64,000 nt of DNA, from positions 31,175-95,174 of the forward strand of contig NZ_LMUQ01000024.1 of assembly GCF_009765865.1 (NCBI RefSeq). Direction: 5' to 3'. A program made the position numbers and the translations under genes. The notes beneath the pieces are model-generated. The model saw only the letters and a program-made list of their open reading frames with translations, was not told the DNA's origin and searched no databases. The stretch's first letter is position 1. Each line of letters starts with the position of its first letter. Positions 35,878-43,664 of the stretch are shown piece by piece. The stretch is from Acidisoma sp. L85 (GTDB lineage: Bacteria > Pseudomonadota > Alphaproteobacteria > Acetobacterales > Acetobacteraceae).

Positions 35878-38142
35878 TTACGCTTGGATGGCGTGGTAGC
35901 CGTCGTAGTGGCGGAAGGCGTAGGACATCCGGCCGCCCGAGATCGCCGCCGTGCGAAGATCGACCTGCGTCATGACCACGCCCATGATCTGGGCGCCGCT
36001 TCCACGCAGCAACCGCACCGCGTCCGACACCGCGCTGCGCGACGTGCTTTCCCAGCGCACGACTGCCAGCGTCGCATCGGCCTGGCGTGCCAGCACGAGC
36101 GCGTCGGCAACCGGCAACACTGGCGGCGTGTCGAGGATCACCAGGTCGTATTGCGAGCGAACGGTCGCGAGCAGCGCGCTCATCCGCTTCGATGCCAGCA
36201 TTTCCTGCGAATCGGCCTTTACACCGCCGGCGAGAATGACGTGCAGATGGCGCTCCGGCTTGCGGATGAGGCTATCCGTACGTCCCAGGCTGCCACCCGA
36301 AAGGATCTCGCTAAGCCCAGGCCCAGGCTGCATGCCGAAGTAATCGCCGAGCGACGGGCAACCGAAATCGCATTCGAGAAGGAGCACACGCCAGCCGGCA
36401 GCCGCCGTGTTACGCGCCAGCTCGACCGCAAAGACCGACTTGCCTTCCTTCGGCAGAGCCGAAGTCACCATCACGAGTTTCGGACGATCCTCGCCGAGCA
36501 CCCGCATCTGGCCGCGCAGCCTGTCGAGCGAAGCGCCCATCGCAGCCGCAGCACGGCCCTTGCGGCGGCGGCGCAGCGTATTCACCCGCACCTTCGGCAT
36601 CAGCGCGAGGAGCGGCAGGCCGAGGATACCCTCGACTTGCTCCGGCAGGCTGAAGCCTCCGCGTAGCCGCTCAATCACGACAGCGAAGATCACACCGAGG
36701 GCAAGCGAGAGAGCCGAGGCAAGAGCAAGCAGGCGTGTAACCTTCGGCGCCGATGGAGCGAGCGGCGGCTCGGCGGCCGAAACCAGCGAGGCGTCGGGCT
36801 CCTGAATACCCGCGACGTTCGCAAGCTGCGCGGCGCGGCTGAGGAAGCTCTCATAGATGTTCCGTGTCGCCCGTGCCTTCGTCTCAAGAGTCTGGAGGCC
36901 AAGCTCGGCGGAATTTTCCTTGCTCACCGCACTGCGCAGCTGCTCCATCCGTTTCGTCAGCGACGTTTCTTGCGAGCGTGCCGCGTCAACCTGGCTCGCG
37001 AGACTGCCGGCCACGTTGGACATCTGTTGCGAGGTTTTTGCCTGCATTCTGGCGAGCTGTGCCCGGATCGCGACGAGCTGAGGATTGTTCGGACCCAGCG
37101 TCGCGGAGAGCTGCGACTCGCGGCCAGCAATCGATGCCGTCTCGCTGATCAGCCCCGCAACCACGGGAGAGACCAGAACGGAAGGCAGGGTGCTGGTGGT
37201 CAACGCGCCGCCACCGCGCAGAGCGAGCTGCGCCTGAATGAGCTCGCCTTCCTTCTCGGCACGGTCACGTGAAACCTGGATGAGTTCATGGCTGAGTTCG
37301 TCGAGCTGCTGGCGATTGACGGTCGCCGTCCATCCGCCGCCACTCGCGGCGTCGTTCGGGGACTCTTCGCCCAGTCCATGTCCCAGGCGATAGCTTTCAA
37401 CCGCAAGATCATCCGCCCGAACCTGGTCGGCAAGGGATGCGACCTGACCCTGAAGCCAATCATGGGCGCGCTGCATCGCCGCGAACTTTTCCTGCACCTT
37501 GAACGCGAGGTATTGTTTCGCGATTTCATTGGCGATCATCGCGCTGAGCTTGGGATCATGGGTCGTTACCGCGACGCTCAGCAGGCTCGACCGTACTTCG
37601 TTGCCGAAGCTGATCTTGGTGCCGAGGATCGCGGCCGCTATGTCAATGGCGTCTTCGTTCGACGTCTGCGGCGTGGCCCTTGGCGGCTGGTCGGTAATCT
37701 GTTGCAGGTAATCCATCGCGCGGGTCATGAGACCAACGTGATGTGGCGCGAACTCCTCATTCTTGGTGAGCTTCAGCGCCTTGACGACGCCCACCGCCAA
37801 GGCCGGCGAGCTGAGAATGTCAATCTGCGTTCTCACCAGGCCGCTCACGTCAGTCGAATCGGAGGATATGGCCTGCAGGTCGCTCACCTGAGTCCGCTGG
37901 GGCTCGATGATAATCTGCGCCTCGGCCGTGTAGCGTTTGGTCATCCCCTTGACGACCACTCCGGTCAGTCCGACGCCGACGGCGAAGGTCAGAAGGATCA
38001 CCCAGAAATGGCGACGCAGGATAAGTCCTGCACGCCCGAGAGGAACCGCGGCGGGCTCTAATCTTGCCGTCGCATCCATCGCCGACGCATAGACGTCCGG
38101 CGGAGCGGATTCGAAAGGCCGTTGAATCATCCTGTCATTCAT
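35878..38142 (-). CDS. Polysaccharide co-polymerase / BY-kinase (Wzc/ExoP-like)
   Basis: The product has 754 residues. The Wzz domain is flanked by membrane helices (about 46-66 and 470-492) with a long periplasmic coiled-coil between them. The cytoplasmic tyrosine kinase has Walker A SALPKEGKS at 561-569, Walker A' with LLLECDFG and Walker B VILDTPPV near 668. The C-terminal tail carries only three tyrosines (741, 746, 749), fewer than in enteric Wzc. It controls chain length and export by autophosphorylation cycles, with the Wza-like lipoprotein of the same operon. Confidence 0.95.
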   Translation of the reverse strand: MNDRMIQRPFESAPPDVYASAMDATARLEPAAVPLGRAGLILRRHFWVILLTFAVGVGLTGVVVKGMTKRYTAEAQIIIEPQRTQVSDLQAISSDSTDVSGLVRTQIDILSSPALAVGVVKALKLTKNEEFAPHHVGLMTRAMDYLQQITDQPPRATPQTSNEDAIDIAAAILGTKISFGNEVRSSLLSVAVTTHDPKLSAMIANEIAKQYLAFKVQEKFAAMQRAHDWLQGQVASLADQVRADDLAVESYRLGHGLGEESPNDAASGGGWTATVNRQQLDELSHELIQVSRDRAEKEGELIQAQLALRGGGALTTSTLPSVLVSPVVAGLISETASIAGRESQLSATLGPNNPQLVAIRAQLARMQAKTSQQMSNVAGSLASQVDAARSQETSLTKRMEQLRSAVSKENSAELGLQTLETKARATRNIYESFLSRAAQLANVAGIQEPDASLVSAAEPPLAPSAPKVTRLLALASALSLALGVIFAVVIERLRGGFSLPEQVEGILGLPLLALMPKVRVNTLRRRRKGRAAAAMGASLDRLRGQMRVLGEDRPKLVMVTSALPKEGKSVFAVELARNTAAAGWRVLLLECDFGCPSLGDYFGMQPGPGLSEILSGGSLGRTDSLIRKPERHLHVILAGGVKADSQEMLASKRMSALLATVRSQYDLVILDTPPVLPVADALVLARQADATLAVVRWESTSRSAVSDAVRLLRGSGAQIMGVVMTQVDLRTAAISGGRMSYAFRHYDGYHAIQA

Positions 38143-38334
38143 GACTTTGCCATACCTTGCCGACGACCGACCGATAGCCGGCGGTTGATAGCTTTCTCAC
38201 TACCACTCTTGGCTCGCCCCGTTCGATCATTCCTGTGGTCAAGAGCCATACGACTACTACCGAGTTTGGGTGAGGTAATGAGGCCAGCTATAAAATTTTG
38301 AGCACGATTCAGCCCGTGGCGTGAGCTGCGGCCG

Positions 38335-38360
38335 CTCAGGCGCTCCAATTCGCGCCTGAG
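38335..38360. terminator. Hairpin between GT and wzc-like genes
   Basis: CTCAGGCGC and GCGCCTGAG form a 9-bp stem around an 8-nt loop, in the 270-bp gap after the minus-strand glycosyltransferase. No T-tract, so termination is uncertain. The rest of the gap should carry the promoter of the wzc-like operon. Confidence 0.4.
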
Positions 38361-38411
38361 AATTGCTGTGGGGCAGATTTTCTGACCCGTATTTTGGCTG
38401 TGGATCACGCT

Positions 38412-39572
38412 TTAGGATGCGGCAGCGTATTGCGCAACCGCGCGTTGAGACTCGAACGGAAAGCGCGGCGCCGCGGTAACAACACTGCGATGCGCCGCCG
38501 ACGCGAGCGCAGCGTAAAATGCCGGCGCTTCCGCCAAACGCCGCAGGCCCTGGGCGGCGGCTTCCAGATCCGGCTCAGCCCAGGTGCTTCCGCTGTAAAT
38601 GCCGGCAGGATCGCTCACCGCGACGAGCCGATACGGTACCAGTAGTGTATTCGTGGCATCCGCGAATTCGAGGTTTCCCGACCATCCGGTGGCGACAACC
38701 GGAATGCCATGCGCCATCGCCTCCAACATCGGCAACCCGAAGCCTTCCGCGCGGTGCAGCGACAGCAGCACATCGGCGCGCCGATAGAGGGCTGCGAGAC
38801 CGGCCTCATCCAGATAATCCCGGACGACCTCGATATTGTCACCGCGGAGCTCGTGGCCCAGCGCGCCTTCAAAGGTTTTGAGTTCCTCGTCCCTGCCGGA
38901 CAACTTTAGAATGAGTCGGGCGGAGGGTGAGGTTCCGAAAGCGCGTCGGAAAGCCCGCACCGCGCCCTCAGGATTCTTGCGCGAAAAGCTCGATCGGCTA
39001 TCCGCCATGGTCAGGACGGTGAATGGCTCGGCGCTGTCCCGCTTCCGCGCGGGGTGCGGCGGCAGATAGTGTGGCACGACATGAACCGGACGCTGCACGG
39101 TCTTGGCAAGACTGGCCTGGGAGAAAGCGCTGGGCGTCCAGATTTCCTCGACATTGCGGTCGCAGCCGCCCCAATCCTGGGGTGGATCGGGCAATTCCCA
39201 CGCCCAATAGGCAATGCGATAGGCCGAAGCTGCATGCGGCAGCACACTGCCGACCAGGCTCGCGGTCTGCGGTCCGCCGGTATGGAACACATAGGCCGAG
39301 CCCGGCTGATGGCGGATACGGTAAAGCGGATTGCGGAGTGCCGGCGTCGCATCGACCAGTTCGGTCTCAACGCCGATTTGCCGGAGCGCTTCCCACTGCA
39401 AATAGGCACCCCGCGTGATGCCGTTGTGCCGCGCGAGTGCCGCCACGATCACGACTCGGCTGAAATCGCGACCGCCAGAGCGTCCGCGCAGCATGCGGCG
39501 GATCAGCTCGGCATTGCCGGCGAGATAGCTGTCGGTCAGCGAACGTTTGAGGCCACGGCTAATGGCAAGCAT
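38412..39572 (-). CDS. Glycosyltransferase family 4 (GT-B)
   Basis: The product has 386 residues. ATG 39572 has a GGAGG ribosome binding site 5 nt upstream, better than TTG 39584. The donor-site block is LSLHRAEGFGLPMLEAMAHG with E-x7-E, and the acceptor half has HTGGPQTASLVGSVLPHA and AYWAWELPDPP, seen in many EPS glycosyltransferases. It is cytoplasmic and would extend the lipid-linked repeat unit. It is separated by 270 bp from the wzc-like operon on the same strand. Confidence 0.9.
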   Translation of the reverse strand: MLAISRGLKRSLTDSYLAGNAELIRRMLRGRSGGRDFSRVVIVAALARHNGITRGAYLQWEALRQIGVETELVDATPALRNPLYRIRHQPGSAYVFHTGGPQTASLVGSVLPHAASAYRIAYWAWELPDPPQDWGGCDRNVEEIWTPSAFSQASLAKTVQRPVHVVPHYLPPHPARKRDSAEPFTVLTMADSRSSFSRKNPEGAVRAFRRAFGTSPSARLILKLSGRDEELKTFEGALGHELRGDNIEVVRDYLDEAGLAALYRRADVLLSLHRAEGFGLPMLEAMAHGIPVVATGWSGNLEFADATNTLLVPYRLVAVSDPAGIYSGSTWAEPDLEAAAQGLRRLAEAPAFYAALASAAHRSVVTAAPRFPFESQRAVAQYAAAS

Positions 39573-39621
39573 CGTCGCCTCCAATTTGGCACGCTCCAGG
39601 CGCGGTTAAAATGCGGCACGT

Positions 39622-40455
39622 TCAATCGGTCGCGGTCACCCTGATCTCTCGACCGGAGGGGTTGGTCCGGGCCTTGAATGCGGCCTGCGTCCGGTTCGTC
39701 GCGCCCATCTTGCGCATGATGTTCCGGACATGGACTTTGACCGTACTCTCGCTCATGCCGAGTTCATGCGCGATAATCTTATTCGCCTTGCCCTGTTGCA
39801 GATGCGCGAGGACTGCCATCTGGCGCAGCGTCAGGCGGTCGGAGGGCGCGGCCTCCGGCTCGATTACGCGGACCGGCCGTTCCGTCAGCAGCAGGTCGAG
39901 CGGCGCGATCGTTCCTCCGGCCTTCACGAAGCGCAGCGCGGCGAAGGCCATCGATATGCCCGTGGTGCGCGTCGAGATGAAGCCATGCGCGCCACTCTTC
40001 AAGGTTTCGCGGATCGTTCTGATCTGGTGCGCGTCATCCGAATCCGACAGGAATATCAGAGGGACCGCCGAAAAGGCGTGATGGAGTGCCGCGATGCTCT
40101 GGAGCGACGAGGTATCCAGCGCATGGGAGTGGTAGATGATGAGGTCAAGGCTGGGCGCCGCGTCCGCGATACATTCTTCCGCGGTCGCGTAGGGCATCAT
40201 CGCCAAAGCGGGCTGAACCTCGATGAAAGCCTTCATGATGCATTCCCGAGTCAGCCGATAAATATCGACCCACGCGACACGAAGGCGCTCGGGATCCGAG
40301 GGCGCTGCCTTGGTCGGCAACACATGGAAGGGGGTGTCGAATTTCGAAGTTTGCGTTTCCGTAATCTTCGCTCCCGAATGCGTAAGCCGATCGGACTGGA
40401 TGAACATGGAGCCATGGGTAGTAGGCACGCTCACAATATCCTTCTGGTGCTTCAT
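39622..40455 (-). CDS. LuxR-type regulator with degenerate receiver, copy 1
   Basis: The product has 277 residues. An N-terminal extension (1-55) is followed by a receiver-like domain (56-190) that lacks the normal sites. The aspartate position after DLIIY is His109, the second acidic residue near WVDI is Ile, and the conserved Lys is Thr162 in GFISTRT. The C-terminal GerE/LuxR helix-turn-helix (about 207-262) is intact (KANKIIAHELGMSESTVKVH). It probably controls the EPS genes without phosphorylation. A close paralogue lies at 42060. Confidence 0.88.
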   Translation of the reverse strand: MKHQKDIVSVPTTHGSMFIQSDRLTHSGAKITETQTSKFDTPFHVLPTKAAPSDPERLRVAWVDIYRLTRECIMKAFIEVQPALAMMPYATAEECIADAAPSLDLIIYHSHALDTSSLQSIAALHHAFSAVPLIFLSDSDDAHQIRTIRETLKSGAHGFISTRTTGISMAFAALRFVKAGGTIAPLDLLLTERPVRVIEPEAAPSDRLTLRQMAVLAHLQQGKANKIIAHELGMSESTVKVHVRNIMRKMGATNRTQAAFKARTNPSGREIRVTATD

Positions 40456-40654
40456 TGGTAGCCACTCCCAGGCGCATTGAAGTCAATGCATTTACAGATT
40501 AGACCCATGTTCGCGTCGCAGGAAGTGAAGTTAACGCGAATACGACTTAGTGGTTACCGTTGCCACCGCGGTTGGAGAAGTTGCGAGTAGTGGTTGTAAA
40601 ACTTCTGAACACTGCAATCGCGGCACCTTGCTTGAACGGAGTGTCATTGCATGT

Positions 40655-41647
40655 CTAGGCGGCGATGCCGGTGACATCGGCTTTCTCCGCAGCTATGGCC
40701 ACGGCATCGCGCCGCAGCGTCACACTGTCATGGGTATGGACCGCGGCCAGGAAGCGCCGCATATCGGTGGCATCCCGGTATTGCCGGGCGACGTTCAAGC
40801 GAAACATGATCTCGTAAGCAATGGGAAAGCGCGTTTTCCGAAGGCCGAGCAGTTTCCTGATTCGGTTCAGATGGACGACATCCCTTCTATCGTTGCGGAA
40901 AGGCGATACCGGCGTGAACTTTCGCCCACCGCAATAGTGCCTCACCGCGGCCGTCTTCCAGGATCTGGTGAATTTGGTTCCGGCCTGCATGTTGTGTTTG
41001 GCCGGAAGCTTCACCCACAAGTTCGCGAAAGTCATATTGATCGCGCATTGATCGACCGATGTGCAGTTGAGTTTGTAGCGGCAGCTCTTTGCGTGCTCCT
41101 CGAGCGCCGCAGCATAGGTTTCGAGATACGACGAGCGCCAGTTTCGTGTCGCGAAGACGATCATCCCGGCGTTGAAGTAGTTCCCGATCTCGTCGGCGCC
41201 GCTTCGCCCCGTCGCCCAGGTCGAATTGCGGAGCGAGCCGTTGGCACTCAGATCCATATCGACGACGGCGGCGATTGGAGCGAGCCCGAAATTTATGCTC
41301 GCGATCTTCAGCTCGTCGAATACCAGGATGTCATTGTCGAGATAGACGATCCGGTCATAGCGATCGACCAGCGTATTGGCGGCCGCCAGTTTCAGGAGGG
41401 TCGGAGTCGTCACACGACCACGTGCGGGATGATGCTCCACGGTTGGATCGCTGATGCTGCTGAGCGTCAGTTTCGACCCTAGCTTGTTGAGCGCCGCGCT
41501 AAAGAGCGTCGAGGATTTAGGGAGAAACTGGTAGCAAAAGACGTGGATGTCGCAATGCGTGGGCTGCGAAAGCGCGAGCGATACAGCGGAATGCTGTGTC
41601 AACTCGTAACCCCGTTTATCAGTGACGAAGATGTAAGCCACTCTCAT
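40655..41647 (-). CDS. Glycosyltransferase family 8-like
   Basis: The product has 330 residues from ATG 41647. GT-A fold features are VAYIFVTDKRGYELTQHSAV at the N-terminus and a D-x-D in VYLDNDILVF (Asp104, Asp106) for metal and UDP-sugar binding. The acceptor-side segment NYFNAGMIVF and the later CTSVDQCAINMTF fit the family (LgtC/WaaJ-like). It would add a glucose or galactose in the cytoplasm, by family inference. It is flanked by the two paralogous LuxR-type regulators. Confidence 0.88.
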   Translation of the reverse strand: MRVAYIFVTDKRGYELTQHSAVSLALSQPTHCDIHVFCYQFLPKSSTLFSAALNKLGSKLTLSSISDPTVEHHPARGRVTTPTLLKLAAANTLVDRYDRIVYLDNDILVFDELKIASINFGLAPIAAVVDMDLSANGSLRNSTWATGRSGADEIGNYFNAGMIVFATRNWRSSYLETYAAALEEHAKSCRYKLNCTSVDQCAINMTFANLWVKLPAKHNMQAGTKFTRSWKTAAVRHYCGGRKFTPVSPFRNDRRDVVHLNRIRKLLGLRKTRFPIAYEIMFRLNVARQYRDATDMRRFLAAVHTHDSVTLRRDAVAIAAEKADVTGIAA

Positions 41648-41704
41648 AGCGAGATGCCGCGCATCGGCATCGAGGCAGCGCGGCACGACTCGTTCCCGAA
41701 CTGA

Positions 41705-41935
41705 TCAAACCGGCGGCTTCTTGTATCGGTCGTGGTCCAGTCTAGCGTTGCAGGCATATTCCACACTCATTTCGATTGATTCGGTCTCCAGCGTGAACGA
41801 CAGGACGTCCACCACGCTGATCGCCACAGCCGGAAAGTCGCGCGGTGAACCGAAATGAGCAATATCGCAACTAGTGGAGTGCCGTAGTCTATTTGGCACG
41901 AGGGATAGATCACTTTGATAGTGCAGCGTCTTCAT
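41705..41935 (-). CDS. Hypothetical protein, 76 aa
   Basis: From ATG 41935 the product is a small, soluble, probably beta-rich protein (VAISVVDVLSFTLETESIEM) with a basic C-terminal end. The ribosome binding site is weak. It lies 57 bp upstream of the glycosyltransferase 8 gene on the same strand and could be its first cistron. I recognise no family. Confidence 0.42.
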   Translation of the reverse strand: MKTLHYQSDLSLVPNRLRHSTSCDIAHFGSPRDFPAVAISVVDVLSFTLETESIEMSVEYACNARLDHDRYKKPPV

Positions 41936-42059
41936 TGTCGGGCCGTTTGGCACGGCCCGACTGAATAATACTTAGAAAGCTAAAATACTTTGTAGTGGGG
42001 CGGAGACAAGGCCTCTAGTTACCGATGATTGGTGAACTAGAGGTCCTCTCCCTCTCATC

Positions 42060-42869
42060 TTAGGCGTGGGCCGTCATCGCGCTGTTGGAAAGCTTCAGCG
42101 CCTTAAAGGCCGCCTGGGTACGGTTGGTCGCGCCCATCTTCCGCATGATGTTGCGAACATGCACCTTCACGGTGCTCTCGCTCATGCCCAACTCGTGGGC
42201 GATGATCTTGTTCGCCTTGCCTTCCTGCAGCTGCGCGAGCACGTCCTTCTGACGCGACGTCAGGCGGCTCGGGGAAGCAGGCTCCGGCGCACTGATCGAG
42301 GGCGAGGGCCGATCGGTCAGCAAGCCTTCGAGAGGAGCGAAAGTCCCACCCGACTGGACGAAGCGGATCGCCGCGAGCGCCATCGGCAGGCCCATGGTGC
42401 GGGTCGAGATGAACCCGTCCGCACCGCCCTGCAGCGTGTTGCGGATCGCCTTGATCTGATGCGTGTCGTCGGAGTCGGAGAGGATAATCAGGCGAACGGC
42501 GCTGAAGGCCTCACGGATCGCCGCGGTGTCCTGCAGGCAACCTTCCGTCGAACGGTGAGAGTAGTAGATGATCAGATCGAGATCGTCGTTCCCGTTGTCG
42601 ATGCAATCCTGCGCGGAGGCGAAGGAGGTCATGTGGAATTGCGGGTAGAGTTCGGTGAAGGCCTTCGACATGCAGTCGCGTGTGAGGCAATAGCTGTCGA
42701 TCCAGCCTACGCGGAGCGCCCCGGCCATATCATTGTCCAAATTATGATCGATGGTTTCGAATTTCGGCACATCATCTGAAAAGAGATGCAATGCCTGATC
42801 GGCCAATGCCGCATCGGCTAACGCCAGATGCGAAAATTGAGGGGAAGAGAGTTGAAATTCCTGGCTCAT
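42060..42869 (-). CDS. LuxR-type regulator with degenerate receiver, copy 2
   Basis: The product has 269 residues and is clearly paralogous to the gene at 39622 over the whole receiver and DNA-binding parts. The phospho-acceptor position is Tyr103 (LDLIIYY), the acid pocket has Asp-Ser instead of Asp-Asp, and the Lys is again Thr (GFISTRT). The helix-turn-helix is nearly identical to copy 1 (SESTVKVHVRNIMRKMG), so both probably bind the same kind of site. An AT-rich region with short palindromes lies upstream of it. Confidence 0.88.
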   Translation of the reverse strand: MSQEFQLSSPQFSHLALADAALADQALHLFSDDVPKFETIDHNLDNDMAGALRVGWIDSYCLTRDCMSKAFTELYPQFHMTSFASAQDCIDNGNDDLDLIIYYSHRSTEGCLQDTAAIREAFSAVRLIILSDSDDTHQIKAIRNTLQGGADGFISTRTMGLPMALAAIRFVQSGGTFAPLEGLLTDRPSPSISAPEPASPSRLTSRQKDVLAQLQEGKANKIIAHELGMSESTVKVHVRNIMRKMGATNRTQAAFKALKLSNSAMTAHA

Positions 42870-43424
42870 ATCGGGTCCTTTCGATCAATTGCTCAAATCT
42901 TATCCAAACCATAACCCAAATATGCCGAAGTCGAGAAAGAAAGTTTAGACACCTACAACTTTATGTTGAGGTTTACCGCGATAGTGTGCCCGCTTTTTCG
43001 CGCTTTTTGGTTCACGTATATCTTAAAAAGGCATTAATGCTTCGTTTATTGGATGGTCGGTTTGGGCAATCGGCATTGTGCATAATTATGGCTATTATCC
43101 TAAATTTGGAACATTTTTCGCGACATATTTCGGCTTTTCCCACCTCAGCCCGCTCGATTCTCACGTTTTAGTGAGATCCGGGCATTAATGTCGTTCCGAT
43201 ATCGCTACGGTCTCGTTAGCCCAAGTTCCGTAAACCGTTATTCTTACTCGAAGTTAGCCTTGAAAGCGCGAAACCGGCGCCACGCTACGGAGCAGATCCC
43301 GCAGCACGATTTTGCCCGAGAGGATGGCCTCGAATCGCACTTCAGTCGCTGGTACTCGGAGTGCTGCTCGGGCGCGAAAGGTTCTCAAGCGAGCAGGAGG
43401 CCGCGGCGATAACGTCAGATGAAT
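42870..43424. promoter_or_regulatory. AT-rich intergenic region with repeated GCATTAATG
   Basis: This gap is visibly richer in A and T than the rest. It has a perfect palindrome GCATTAATGC at 43031-43040, a second GGCATTAATG at 43181-43190 and a small hairpin TCTCAC/GTGAGA at 43159-43176. No coding frame is convincing. The paired sites could be operators for the adjacent LuxR-type regulator, perhaps autoregulatory. Confidence 0.45.
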
Positions 43425-43500
43425 TGGTATCCCGTACCGGATTCGAACCGGTGTTATCGCCGTGAGAGGGCGACGTCCTAGGCCTCTAGACGAACGGGAC
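43425..43500 (-). tRNA. tRNA-Glu (anticodon CTC)
   Basis: The minus strand folds as GTCCCGT/ACGGGAT acceptor, anticodon stem TCGCC/GGCGA with loop CTCTCAC reading CTC, and T-arm CCGG-TTCGAAT-CCGG. Discriminator A and CCA are encoded. It is a normal, full 76-nt tRNA. Confidence 0.96.
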
Positions 43501-43664
43501 ATTCGCGGCCGGCGCCCCGTGGGGCGAACGGCGCCTTCTTACGGGAGCCCAACTCGCGGATCAAGAGGCGGCCCAATGCCCCGGCCCGTACGCCCTTCGG
43601 AGAGAAAACTCGGCTTCCGTCAGGAACTTGTTGTCCTGGCTTCGTTGCAGTGCACAATAGCGGC

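Noticed and set aside
12097-43000. Exosortase/PEP-CTERM system
   Set aside because: Hydrolase elbows, ACP and AMP ligase recall such loci, but I found no exosortase and no protein with a PEP-CTERM sorting tail in the window.
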